Assembly: GCA_033060915.1 (NCBI GenBank)
Contig: CM065380.1
Span: 42,999,001-43,063,000 of the forward strand
DNA length: 64,000 bases
Source of the DNA: Euryodendron excelsum
Taxonomy: Eukaryota; Streptophyta; Magnoliopsida; Ericales; Pentaphylacaceae
Direction: 5' to 3'
The position numbers and the translations under genes are program-made. Positions within the stretch are counted from its first letter, which is position 1. Every line of letters starts with the position of its first letter. Positions 20,894 through 31,594 of the stretch are shown here, piece after piece. A model generated the notes under the pieces. That model saw only the letters and a program-made list of their open reading frames with translations, made no database searches and was not told the DNA's origin.

Positions 20894-22121
20894 TAACGAC
20901 GACGAATGCTCCGAATGAAGTCATTCACGTCATGAATAAACTCGGTGTGCCCCCGAGAGAGTGCAGATAAGGTGTCCCAAACACAGACAATGTCGTGCTC
21001 TTGACGCTCCACCAGAAGATCGATGCGCTCATGAACCAACCAATGCGGTCGACCAAGTCAGTGTGAATGGTAGTCAACTGGGTGGAGAGAGCCACAATGG
21101 CAGTAACAGTGGATGATGGAGAGCCAGGGATAGACACAAAAGGCCTAGTAGGAGGTGGAGCAATGGAAGACGATGGCACAGAGGGGTTAACAAGTGGAGC
21201 CTCATCATCTGAAAGGTCCACCCCAGGCTGCTACAACTGGGAAGGAGGAGGAGGAACACCGAGATATCGGGTGCTGCCACAATGTTATGACGAGAGAGAA
21301 AATTAGTGATCAACACCCCAAGCGGAAGATAAGCACAGGAGGAGTTGTTCGCAGAGGCCTTGAGCATAAGATTAAACATGAGATAACCAATATCCACAAC
21401 AAGGCAGGTGGCAATGGCATGCATAAGGCGAGCACGGGACTCATCAATCTCGCTCACATGTGAGGTGCAAAGAAAGAAGTCACACACCACATGGTTGAGC
21501 ACCCGAAACACATCCTTTAGCTTTTTTTGCTTAAGGAGACTCGAAGAACTAGGGGGCCAAGCCCTGCCGGAAGATAAGAGAAGCTGGGCTAGGGAATTCA
21601 ATGTAGGCCCGGAGGGATGAGGAGAATATGGGAATTCAGTGAGGAGAGGACGATCGAAGTGGAGCAAGGTGCAAATATCGGAGATAGAGAAAGAAAGAGA
21701 GACACCACGCACAAACCACTGCAAAGAACTAGCCCCCTTGTTCAGAGCATGAATATTCACATAAAATTCACGAACAAGTTCCTGACTAGCGAACCCGTTA
21801 CACACAGCGAGACAGGTCCAACCCCACTTAGTGAAGTAGGTATGAGTGCACGTCTCAGCAAACTGGTCGAGAATAAAACCAGGAAAGACAAACACAGGCC
21901 GAGAGGCAAACGACCGAGTGTACTGTGCCTTAGCCTCAGAAGCTGGGTAGAATCTAGAAACTTCAGGGGTTGAAGACATTCCCCCTTAACGAGAAGAAGT
22001 GGCACCAGGGGTACCAGAGTGACGGCGTTTGCTCGGGGAGAGAGGCAGATCGTTTGCTCGGGGAACCTGAGGAACGACGAGAAGAAAGGGTTTGGGACCC
22101 CTTCCATTTTTTAGGAATAAG
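20894..22121 (-). pseudogene. Accessory ORF with plant transposon-protein domain, downstream of pol
   Basis: The main open part is 21,979-21,074. Features in order are SRFYPASEAKAQYTRSFASR near the start, then LVREFYVNI, VRGVSLSFSISDICTLLHF, and ESRARLMHAIATCLVVDIG. This matches the 'putative plant transposon protein' domain (retroelement-associated, annotated PF20167 in databases). A frameshift near 21,200 moves the reading to 21,221 (DLSDDEAPLVNP, then STQLTTIHTDLVDRI). After further slips it ends VNDFIRSIRRR-stop at 20,894. Upstream, 22,121-21,963 may be a lysine/serine-rich N-terminus in another frame. SIRE-type copia elements are known to carry an extra ORF at this place. Its role is not established. 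The copy is broken. Confidence 0.7.
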
Positions 22122-22179
22122 AATCATGAGGCACACCCAAACACAAGAAAGAAACGCACCAGATAAACGCACACCCACA

Positions 22180-23159
22180 AAAATGCACCAGTCATCGTGA
22201 CTGGTTTAAGATGAACTTGTAAATTAAAGATAACCATGCCTTCTACCAAGGGATTCACACCCCACAATCAGGAAAGCACACCCCTAGAAACTCGATTAAC
22301 GCCGGAGCAACGAAACCCCAAACTGAAACCCTAGGATATAGAAAACACACCCAAAATAGACAAAATAAAAAATGAGGGAGAACGGAGGATGATTACCTCA
22401 TAAATGACCCAAATAAGGCGACCAAGATAGACGGGCAGGAGCTCGTTGGATTGAGGAGGAACAGACACGCACGATCGCCAGACGTCGCGGGCTCGAAGAG
22501 AAGAAGATACGGCATAACTAAGAAGAACGAAAGAGGACAGACGTTGGCGAGATAAATAGTACTGAATAAGTGGACTTCGCGGGAGCGAGATCCAGCGGGA
22601 TCCCACAAGCTCACCTGACAACAAAAAAACATGAAAACGACACCCCAAAATAGTTGGAGGACGCACCTAATCAAGGCCTCAACAAACAACACAGTTAAAA
22701 TACCACTAATGAAGATAAAGGGGACTTTAAACATAAGAAAATTGATATCAAGATAGATCAATGATGGCAGGCGTGCAAGACAAGACATTCATGGATGATA
22801 AGAACCATACTACCAATTCTGAAATATGATGCCAATCAATCACAAGACCAATGAGAATATGGACCCTAGAGCAAAATCATGACAGTATTTAACATGGAAG
22901 CTTCCTCTTAGACAGTAGAACACTCGAAGGCAAACCATCATGTCATCCCAATCAAGGTATTAAAAAGTGACCCTTTTTTTTTTTAAAGCACATACTCTTC
23001 GGATCAACCTTCGAAGTTCCACCCCTATCTCTCCAGCATTAAAGAACAATAGACTACTGACGAATGGTGGCTTTCACATATATGAGGAGGTAGCCATCTC
23101 CGCTTGTCACATAACAATAATAGCTTCTCACATACTCACAGGTAGCCCTTTCTACCCAA

Positions 23160-23203
<44 letters not shown>

Positions 23204-23632
23204 TTTAAGAGAGGGTATACATGACCAAGGTCAATCGAGGCATTTCTGACCAGAAGAAGCCAGCCATGATGAGGTTCATAAAATGATCATAAAAGGTTAG
23301 ATTCCATATTCTAAGAGATCTCAAGAGAACCCCATCAGATAAACAAGAATTATAAGAATGGCAGGAATCATCAATGAAGCATGAATCACAAACACACACT
23401 CCAAGATGCACATTGGATTCAACTTATATTATGCTCATGCCTCTAGCCATTCATGGGAGGTGCTTTAAAAGGATAACAAAGAGAACCAAATACAAGTCTC
23501 AATACAGACACACACACACACACACACAGAGCATAAAACAAAATAAAGGACAAATAAAAAAAAACACAAAGACAGGCTTGAGAAAAGATGAAGCAAGAAC
23601 CGTGCTCAAGCATGGACCCGAGCAAGACAAAA
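22180..23632. other. Copia internal spacer between accessory ORF and pol
   Basis: No recognised gene. Near 22,575-22,615 there are GCGGGAGCGAGATCCAGCGGG-like words resembling the U3 motifs of this element's LTR. Microsatellites are (AC)n followed directly by (AT)n at 23,160-23,203, and (AC)n at about 23,507-23,527. Open frames of 111-131 codons on the minus strand at 22,331-22,788 have no family motifs. Confidence 0.5.
23160..23203. repeat. Compound (AC)12(AT)10 microsatellite
   Basis: An uninterrupted AC run of about 24 bases passes directly into an AT run of about 20 bases. Confidence 0.95.
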
Positions 23633-24352
23633 CTACTTGAGAGAGCACACTCCTAGGGATTTCCATAGAAATTCAAACCTAAGAGTGTCAAAGGGTTTAG
23701 TGAAGAAATCAGCAAGTTGTTTCTCAGTGGAAATATGCTCTAGTGAGATGATCTTCTCTTCAACTAATTTACTGATAAAGTGATAACGAATGTCAATGTG
23801 TTTGGTGCGAGAGTGTTGAACAGGATTCTTAGAAATACTAATCGCACTCATGTTGTCACAAAATAAGGTCATAACATTTGGTTTAAGACCATAATCACAC
23901 AACATTTGTTTCATCCACAAGAGTTGAGCACAACAGCTTCTAACAGCTATGTACTCTGCCTTAGCTGTGGACAAAGAGATAGCATTTTGTTTTTTTCTAT
24001 GCCAAGCAATAAGGTTATTGCCTACATAAAAACACCCACCAGAGGTGCTCTTACGATCATCAGCAGACCTTGCCCAATCTACATCAGTATAGCCTGCAAT
24101 ATCTGCATTAGTGTTCAAGGTAAACCAGATACCATGCCCAATAGTAACATTGACATATTTAATACTTCTTTTAACCGCAAACAGGTGTGATTCTTTGGGA
24201 CATGCCTGAAAGCGAGCACAAACATCCACACTAAAAACAATGCCAGGTCTACTAGCAGTTAAGTAAAGCAGACTACTAATCATACTCCTATACAAGGTAT
24301 GATCAATATCCTTCCTTGAAGCATCCTCACTAAGCCTAAGACTAGTACTCAT
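23633..24352 (-). pseudogene. Copia pol: RNase H and C-terminus
   Basis: A 239-codon open stretch with the copia order YRSMISSLLYLTASRP, then DVDWARSADDRKSTSGGCF, SLSTAKAEYIA, LFCDNMSAI, HSRTKHIDI and ADFFTKP near the end. The RNase H acidic residues (D in DVDW, E in AKAEYIA, D in FCDN) are present. The wording is closest to the SIRE/Maximus lineage. It normally continues from RT in one polyprotein. Here the frame differs from the segment at 24,738-24,445, so at least one indel separates them near 24,360-24,445. The natural polyprotein stop is at the low-coordinate end. Confidence 0.9.
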
Positions 24353-24444
24353 GGGAGTCCTAGCATGCTTAGTTTTTTCAAACCAAATTTCTTCACTAGG
24401 TCTTTAGCATATTTGGACTGAGAGATAAAAATCTCTTGGTCCAT

Positions 24445-25106
24445 CTATTTAACTTGTAACCCTAGGAAGTAATTCAGTTCACCTATCATGCTAATTTCAA
24501 ATTGACTTTTCATATGTTCAGAAAAATTACGAGCAAGCTTTTTAGAAGTAGAACTAAACACAATATCATCCACATAGATTTGAGCACTAAGAATGTGTTT
24601 TGATTCTTTCTTTATGAACAAGGTTTTATCAAGTCCCCCTCGAGTGAAGCCAGACTCCAGCAAAAATGAAGTTAATCTCTCATACCAAGCTCGATGGGCT
24701 TGTTTCAGTCCATACAGTGCTTTCTTGAGCTTGTACACATTGTCAGGATACTTAGGGTTCTCAAACCCTTTAGGTTGTTTAATTTAGGCTTCTTCCTAAA
24801 GAACGCCATTTAGAAAATCACTTTTCACATCCATCTGATAAAGTCTAAACCTAGATAGCAAGCAATGGCAAGCAAGATGCGAACAGACTCCAACCTTGCA
24901 ACAGGGGCAAAGGTCTCATCAAAGTCTATTCCTACAATTTGAGTGTGTCCTTGTGCTACAAGTCTTGCCTTATTTCTAGTGATAGTGCCATACTCATCAG
25001 ATTTGTTCTTAAATATCCATTTAGTACCCATCACATTTACATTATGGGGTCTAAGCACAAGAGTCCAAACATTAATACGAATAAATTGACTCAACTCATC
25101 ATACAT
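24445..25106 (-). pseudogene. Copia pol: reverse transcriptase, frameshifted
   Basis: Two open parts. 25,106-24,825 has VMGTKWIFKNK, then NKARLVAQGHTQ, DFDETFAPVARLESVR, the N-terminal half of copia RT. 24,738-24,445 has MYKLKKALYGLKQA, the catalytic YVDDIVF, and GELNYFLGLQV. The two are in different frames with an indel between 24,738 and 24,825. All active-site words survive, including the YVDD pair of aspartates, but the protein is split. Confidence 0.9.
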
Positions 25107-25115
25107 AGCAGTAAC

Positions 25116-26465
25116 CTAGTGCTCATCAATTGAGGATTCTTTCACATTCTTTGGTTCAAATGTAAAGGTATAGCATAGGTAATTTACCTCATTTTTTACC
25201 TGACGCCTTGTCTTCATCGGCTCTGTGACGTTTCCAATCACTTGATCCAAAAGATGAATTAGTTTCACTTTGGATGATGGCTCTAGGATGCGGTTAGGTC
25301 CATCTTTGGAGTTGTTCGACAAGGTCTCAGCATCATCCCTGTTCTCATTATTTTCCTTCGTCGAATTTTTAGGAGATGCACCATCTGAATCACAGTCCTC
25401 ATCAAGTGCAATGTCAGTGTGAACTAAAGAATCATCAATAACTACATTTATTGATTCCATAATAGTAAGAGTATGCAAATTATAAACACGATAAGCTCTA
25501 CTATTGATGGAATATCTAAGAAAAATACCTTCATTGCTCCAAGTGTCAAATTTACCCAGATGCTCTCTATCCCTTAGGATATAACATTTGCTCCCAAACA
25601 CTTTAAAGTATTTCACATTAGGTTTCTTACCTTTTCACAGTTCATATGGCATCTGTTTCATACCAATTCTCAGATAGACTCGGTTTGGAATTTAGTATGC
25701 AGTATTTACTGCCTCAGCCCAAAACTTCTATGAAACCTTCTTACCATGAAGCATAACTCGGGCCATTTCCTGAGTCACTCTATTTTTTCTTTCCACCACG
25801 CCATTCTGTTGTGGTGTCTTTGGAGCAGAGAACTCATGTTTTATGTCCTTCTCATCACAAAAATTAGCAAACTTAGAATTCTCAAATTCTTTACCATGAT
25901 CAGTACGTATTCTGCGAATGCATACGATTTTTATGCCCTTCTCTATCTGCACTTTCAGACATAAAGCTTTAAACACAAAGAAAGTATCAGATTTTTCTCG
26001 AATAAAATCAACCCATGTAAATCTAGAAAAATCATCGACAGCCACAAAAATATATTTCTTTCCTCCAATACTCTTTATTTGAGTAGGACCCATAAGGTCC
26101 ATATGCACAAGTTCCAAGGGTTTGGATGTAGCGATCTGCTTAACTTTCTTATGTGTAGACTTAATTTGCTTTCCCAATTGGCATGGTCCACACACACAGT
26201 TTGTGGTTCTTCCAAGTTTTGAAATTCCACGAATGAGTTCAGAACTGGACAGTCTAGAGAGATCACTAAAGTTAACATAGCCTAGTCTTTGATGCCACAG
26301 CTCAGTCTCGTTCAGTTTAGCAAAATTGCAAATTATACTACTCTCAGAGGTGATCCCATAGCAATTGTCAGGAGTATGCATACCTTTCATCACACAAGTA
26401 CCCTCTCTATTGAAAATAGAACATTCAGTTTTGGAAAACTGTACTTGATCTTGTGTATCACACAA
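25116..26465 (-). pseudogene. Copia pol: GAG_pre-integrase zinc motif and integrase
   Basis: 26,465-25,728 opens with the pre-integrase region (LWHQRLGYVNF, then CVCGPCQLGKQ, giving the HHCC zinc pattern). It continues with the integrase core: HMDLMGP, RTDHGKEF and QQNGVVERKN supply the D, D and E catalytic residues. 25,616-25,116, in the same frame after one or more stops, carries the C-terminal part (FKVFGSKCYILRDREHLGKFD, then GYS-like FLRYSINSRAYRVYN). The frame relative to protease (27,040-26,564) is shifted by the 104-bp duplication at 26,463-26,670. Confidence 0.9.
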
Positions 26466-26670
26466 CTGACTAATCCTAATGAGATTAGCCTTTAAACCCT
26501 CAACTAGCAGAACGTCATTCAGGTTTGGTAACCCTTGAGATTTTATATTCCCTTTTCCTACAACTACAACTGACTAATCCTAATGAGATTAGCCTTTAAA
26601 CCCTCAACTAGCAGAACGTCATTCAGGTTTGGTAACCCTTGAGATTTTATATTCCCTTTTCCTACAACTC
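26463..26670. repeat. 104-bp tandem duplication within pol
   Basis: Copies 26,463-26,566 and 26,567-26,670 appear nearly identical, each running from CAACTGACTAATCC to TTCCTACAACT. The unit length (104) is not a multiple of three and exactly accounts for the frame change between the protease and integrase open parts. Confidence 0.95.
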
Positions 26671-27040
26671 TGGAAGTGCTGCCATCACTAAAAGTTACTA
26701 GACCTCTATCATGTTTAGTCATAATGTCAAAATACCCTTTATTTCCACACATGTGTCTTGAGCAGCCACTGTCTAGGTACCACACATTAGAGTTGTGAGC
26801 CTTCAGAGCAATATGGACAACAAATCCTCTCAGGTCAGCTTTCCTTATCCATACAGTCTTAGGATTAGCACCTGGGTGTTTGGGACGAGACTGTTGGATG
26901 GGCTTTTGACCTTTCCTTAAGGTATGTTTAGTCACAGGTCTTGCCATATAGTTCCCATAGTATTGAGGTCGAGCATGACTTTGAAAATTCTGATTTGTAA
27001 AATCCCTTTGCTCAGTCAACACATCGAATCTATTAGACAC
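26564..27040 (-). pseudogene. Copia pol: aspartic protease
   Basis: A 158-codon open stretch with WYLDSGCSRHMCGNK, the copia protease signature containing the catalytic DSG, followed by VTFSDGSTSRVVGKG and NLNDVLLVEGLKANLIRISQL. The last residues run into the second copy of the 104-bp duplication. Upstream a Pro/Lys/Arg-rich linker connects to the zinc-knuckle region. The frame differs from the gag part at 27,477-27,142, so an indel lies near 27,040-27,140. Confidence 0.9.
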
Positions 27041-28073
27041 CTGACTATTATATGATATACTTGGGTTTTGAAAATTTCAAGTTTGAATATATTCCACAGG
27101 TAATCCATACAATTTTTGACATTGTGGCTTAATGTGACCTTTTATACCACAGTAGTGACAAATAGGAACAACATAAGGTGGCTTACCTTGATTTGTCGAG
27201 GATTATATCTTTCTTTAGGAACAAATTTGATGAGTTTGTTATGCTGATGTTGCTTGGCCTTGGATGGTTTGGCCTCATACCCAATACCTCTCGTATCCCA
27301 CAAATGTTTCTGATTCAAACACACTTTCTCTACCGTGGATGCACTTGTCTTGTACTTCTTGAAGGTCAGATTAGATTTAGCCAGATCATCTTTGAGCTTC
27401 TGAATTTTTTCTTCAAGTGCCTTCTTAAAACCTTCTCTGTCAAATGCATCATTGTCAAGAAATTTCACTTTGTCCAAGAGGGTTGCTCAATGTTTCCTCA
27501 ACTGACTTATTTCGGTTTAAGAATCATCATTCACCCTTTTTAAAGAATCAACCTCTTCCATGGCCTTTTTCAACTTCTTACTCAATTTGACATTCACATT
27601 GGTAAGTTTGTAAGACTGCTTGTACAACTGATCGTAAGCTCACTGCAGTTCACTTTTGTCTTCATCATCTGATTCATACTCATTTTCTTTGAGAGATCCT
27701 ACTGTACTATCTGATTTCTCAGATTTTTCCAATTCAGAAATTTTAGAAGAAGTATCAACTCCCCCTAAGGCTACTGCCATGAATGCCGTGAAATTTTTAG
27801 ACTCATCATCACTTTTCGGCTCTTCTTCCTTCTCGAAATTACTCCAAGTGACTGTCAAAACTCTGCTTCCTTTATTTTTCTTTTTGTTAGGACAATCTGT
27901 AGCAATATGCCTAAAGTCATGACATTCGAAGCATTATTTTTTACCAGACTTTTCAGATGATTGATTACACCCTAAAAGTGTAATCATAAGCCCTTAATTT
28001 GTACTTTGTTAGACTAATATTGTAATTAATTATCTTATTTTAGTTAGATATTTGTTTGAGTATGTTTTGTAAG

Positions 28074-28082
28074 TTATATAAG
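28074..28082 (+). promoter_or_regulatory. TATA-like box in the solo LTR
   Basis: TTATATAAG, 113 bases inside the left end of the LTR and on the strand implied by the LTR 3'-end words. Confidence 0.45.
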
Positions 28083-28374
28083 CTAATAAAGGCCAAAAGA
28101 AAGCAAGAATAATCAAAGCGGGTTCAAGGTGAATAATTTGTTCATAAAAATTAAAATCTGTCTTGGTATTTTGGTCATAACTTTTTACTCCAATGTCTGA
28201 TTGAGCTGATTTTTACGTCATTGGAAAGAAAACTTCAAGCTCTACAACTTTGCCTCTAATGTACATTAACTGAATTGAGCTCTAGGGTGATCAAATCAAG
28301 TTTTGAAGTTTCTGGGGTCGAACAGTGATAAATAGTACCCGTCCGAATGGGCACTGTTCACCGTTTGGATGGTT

Positions 28375-28390
28375 ACTGTTCATGAACAGT
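28375..28390. repeat. 16-bp perfect palindrome in the solo LTR
   Basis: ACTGTTCATGAACAGT is its own reverse complement. Nearby are several CCGTCCGAA and GGTTACTGTTCA copies (28,320-28,455), giving a compact repeated-motif block. Confidence 0.8.
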
Positions 28391-30561
28391 GGACGCACTT
28401 CAAACGACCGTCAGACGCACCGTCCGAATAGTTTTCGGACGGTTACTGTTCATCCAAAATGTATTTTTTTGCATTCGAAGATGCGTTTTTAGGGTTTTTT
28501 GTATAATTTTTGAGGTGTTAGGGTTTTTTAGAGCTAAGGGGGCAGCGGGGGAAGCTCTCCAAGGTTAGTTTTTCCCATTTTTCTTCATTTTTAGCTTAAA
28601 TTTATGTTTATAATGATAATATAGGAGTAGAACTTGTAATTTTCTTTTATGTATTGTATTTTTTTTCACTTTCTTGCACTTTTTTTCATTTTTCTTGTAA
28701 CCAAACAGTCTTATTATTGTAGTTAAATTTAGATTTAAATCTCTTTATGCTTGTCTTTTTATTTTTACATGCTTTTATGATGTATTCAAGTAGCTAGAAT
28801 TTAAATTGGGTTTAAATGTGAAAATCACCCAAATAATTCAAGGAATTCAATGGAGATATCTCATGAATTAATTGTCATATTTTCCTAGAATTCGAATTCC
28901 TAGTAATTAGATGTGGAATTTTATAAAACCTAGATTATTAATTAAGTTTGGGAATTTTTATCACCCAAATCAATAGTATTAATTTAGGACTCTTGACTAG
29001 ACAAAAAACTCCACAATTACTAGAAATTCATTCTCACCAATTGATTGAAGATGCCTTAAAAAACCTAGGTTATTGACTATGTTTGGCTAATCAATGCACA
29101 AATCACAAATTTGGTATTGACCAAGTTTAATCGATGGTATTAACCTTTGATTTTCCATTGAACATGTATCTAATTTCAATTGTATGAGAATATTCGATTT
29201 TCAAAGCTAAATCCTCCGAATCAAACACACTTAAATATTGTGTTTGATTTGAGTTATAAACCCCATTGGAAACCTTGGATGAAATTGAGTGATTGGATCA
29301 TTTGAGCCCAATTCCCCTTTTAATTGCTTTAAGTTTAATTTCAATTACCTTAATTTAATTGTCTAGTGTTAATTGTCTTTATTTTCATTGCAATAGGTTA
29401 GTAATTCAAAACAATCATCAAAAACCCAAAAACATTTTTTGGTCTTTTTATTTTCCTTTTTATTTTGGATCCAAATTCCCTTTTTATTGCAATTCAATCT
29501 TAGGTTAGGCTAGTGTGAGTTGAGTGTTAGAGCCTATATTTGGCTAAATCCCTTGGGAGAGAACGATACCGGATTACCGGTTTATACTTCATCGCGACCC
29601 CCGTACTCTTGCGGGGTAACTAACTCCATTTTGTAGTTTTCGGAGCGAGTCAATGATTTCCTTACAAACTTCAATTTGTCAAAAGGTTTTCCTTTAAATT
29701 TATCAATTGAGGAAGATTGATCTTGTTGTCGTTTGTTAACAAATTTTTTAAACTTTTTGACAAACAAAGCCATCTCCTCGATACCCAGTTCCGAATCACT
29801 ATCGTCAGCCTCATTATATTTTTCTTTGATGGAACTTAAGGCAATATCTTTATTCTTTCTAGGCTGACAAAGATTTGCCTCAAAAGTTTGCAAGGATCCT
29901 ACTAAATCCTTTACCTTCATGGCATCAACATCCTTACTCTCGTCCATGGCAGTAACCTTGCCTTGAAATCTCTCAGGTAAAGACCTTATAATTTTTTGAA
30001 CAATTTTTGAAGCAGAGATTTGTTCACCAAGGTTGAAACTTGAGTTGATGATGTCACTTAATTTAAAATAAAATTGATCAAAAGTTTCATTTCGTCCATT
30101 CTTAGGGTTTCAAAACAGTTGTTAATCGCTGGAGTTTATAAATTTTTATAGTAGTTGTACCCTCATAGGTAATTTGTAAAATGTCCCAAGCCTCTTTAGT
30201 GAGTTCATAGTGAGATATTCTAAGAAATTCCTCAGTTGTGACCCCGTTAAAGATGGCATTAATAGCTTTATTGTTCCATCCACAGTCTTCAAAATCAACC
30301 CTATCCCAAGCTGTAATAGCTTTAGAGGTAGTCACTTCACCGGTTGTGACTGTGTGTGGAATCCAACCATTAACAACAACCTGCCATACACGTTTATCTA
30401 AAGATTTAAGAAAATCTCTCATCTTGGCTTTCCAATAGGGATAGTTGGTCCCATCAAGCAAGGGCGGTCGAGAGGTGGAGCTACCTTCCTTTGGCAAATC
30501 CATAGACATAAGCAATCAGGACCTCACTCTTTAGAAAATCAACAATGATTTTGAGTGTCCT

Positions 30562-30574
30562 GCTTTGATACCAA
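30562..30574 (-). other. Copia primer-binding site
   Basis: On the minus strand, TTGGTATCAAAGC follows the LTR end by one base. It is the usual initiator-tRNA-Met complement (TGGTATCAGAGC type) of copia elements, with one A/G difference. Confidence 0.88.
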
Positions 30575-30575
30575 C

Positions 30576-31589
30576 TGAAAAACTAACCTTTGTCAATGTT
30601 TTGTCCGAGAGGCTAAACCCTACAATATTGATTCAATATGTTATGGCAATGAGCAATATTATACTTATCAAATCACAAGAGAAAGCAAACCATTCAATCA
30701 GGAACACATCAGATTTTTGTCATGGAAACCCTTAAATGGAAGAAAAACCATGTGTCCCTTTTGTCAGACAAAGATCATGCACTACATCTCATCGTTCAGA
30801 CGGTTACAAGATTCCTTACAATCAAAACTTATCAACTCTATGATCTAATGATTGGCTTGAACTTGCTCGTATCTACAATTCACCGTCTCCGTGCTTGACC
30901 ACTATTTAGATCCCCCTTAGAATGGATTTCACACCTTGAACTCCATCAAGACTCTTGATTTCTTCAATTGGATTGAATAAGATTATTGCTAAGATTTGTT
31001 TTTGAGCTTCTAGGAAGGTTAGAAAGACTTCTCTTGAGAAGTTTTTGATAGTGGCAGCTCAAATAACCCTTGGGGAAGTGTGCTGGGCTTTAAATAGAGG
31101 CAAAAACCTTAGCGACGCGATTCTTGAGAAATCTGATTTTGCCTAACTCGCTCTCACGAGGTCCCGTGAAGATCCCCCGAAGTGTCTCTCGATCCCACGA
31201 GGGTCCCGCGAGACTCTAGCAAACTAAATCCCAAATTTGACATGCTTACTGTTTTTGCCCTCAAGATCCTGCGATCTCCTGCGAGAGTCTCGCGAGGTTA
31301 TGACCAAACTGCATGCCCACTGTTTTTACCCTCGAGATCCCGCAAACATCCCGCGAGCTCCATGATGTGCAGCCAACACGCTGTTTTTACCCTTTAGATC
31401 TCTCGAACTCCATCAATATCTCTCGAACTCCCTTACAATAGCTGAAAAGTATCGTACAAGTCTCTCTTAGCCTAAGCTTACACAAATAAGCATGAAACCT
31501 CTTCCGAATGCATGTGATTGATAACTCAAGTCCCCAAAATACATCAAACAAAATGTGTCACGAAATTTAGCCAATTACATAAACTTACA
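30576..31589 (-). repeat. Copia 5' LTR, intact (1,014 bp)
   Basis: On the minus strand it runs from TGTAAGTTTATGTAATTGGC (31,589) to TAGTTTTTCA (30,576), so it has TG...CA ends. The other LTR matches over its full length apart from a ~62-bp gap. The TATA-like CTATTTAAA is at 31,089-31,097. Between it and the outer end lie repeated CTGTTTTTACCCTCGAGATC and CCCGCGAG words (about 31,145-31,410), an arrangement that could serve as U3 control elements. Confidence 0.92.
31089..31097 (-). promoter_or_regulatory. Copia LTR TATA box
   Basis: CTATTTAAA on the minus strand, conserved at 19,928-19,936 in the other LTR. Confidence 0.5.
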
Positions 31590-31594
31590 TATTC

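Larger units (their letters stand above)
27962..29652 (+). mobile_element. Solo LTR (1,691 bp) inserted in copia gag
   Basis: Starts TGATTACACC at 27,962 and ends GAGCGAGTCA at 29,652, so termini are TG...CA. Perfect 5-bp target duplications ATGAT flank it (27,957-27,961 and 29,653-29,657). It contains a TATA-like TTATATAAG at 28,074 on the plus strand. The TGGGAGAGAACGATACCGG and CTCTTGCGGGG words near its right end are typical of plant LTR 3' ends. No coding region, primer-binding site or polypurine tract is present. Removing it joins the host gag frame exactly. The first 25 bases form a hairpin (TGATTACAC/GTGTAATCA). The superfamily of the parent element cannot be told from the LTR alone. 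Confidence 0.92.
27119..30515 (-). pseudogene. Copia gag, interrupted by a solo LTR
   Basis: The start ATG is at 30,515, 40 bases after the primer-binding site. 30,515-30,102 has the copia gag N-terminus (LDGTNYPYWKAKMRDFLKSL, NNKAINAIF, EFLRISHYELTKEAWDIL). 29,947-29,653 continues in another frame. A solo LTR occupies 29,652-27,962. Beyond it a CCHC knuckle (C-X2-C-X4-H-X4-C, 27,892-27,933) follows an in-frame stop. An acidic stretch, a coiled-coil-like Lys/Glu region (27,477-27,300) and a second CCHC knuckle (27,119-27,160) complete it. Without the LTR and one copy of its target site, 29,947 to 27,142 is one frame. The protein forms the virus-like particle in the family; this copy cannot. 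Confidence 0.88.
8771..31589 (-). mobile_element. SIRE/Maximus-like Ty1-copia retrotransposon, complete outline, nested insertions
   Basis: On the minus strand the order is 5' LTR (31,589-30,576), primer-binding site (30,574-30,562), gag-pol (30,515-23,633), accessory ORF (about 22,121-20,894), polypurine tract (20,430-20,418) and 3' LTR (20,417-8,771, interrupted). Flanks are TATTT at 8,766-8,770 and TATTC at 31,590-31,594, a 5-bp target duplication with one change. RNase H, RT and gag motifs, plus an extra ORF downstream of pol, fit the SIRE lineage of copia elements. A CACTA transposon lies in the 3' LTR and a solo LTR in gag. Removing both leaves an element of roughly 10.4 kb. Coding capacity is destroyed by frameshifts, so it is non-autonomous now. 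Confidence 0.88.
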
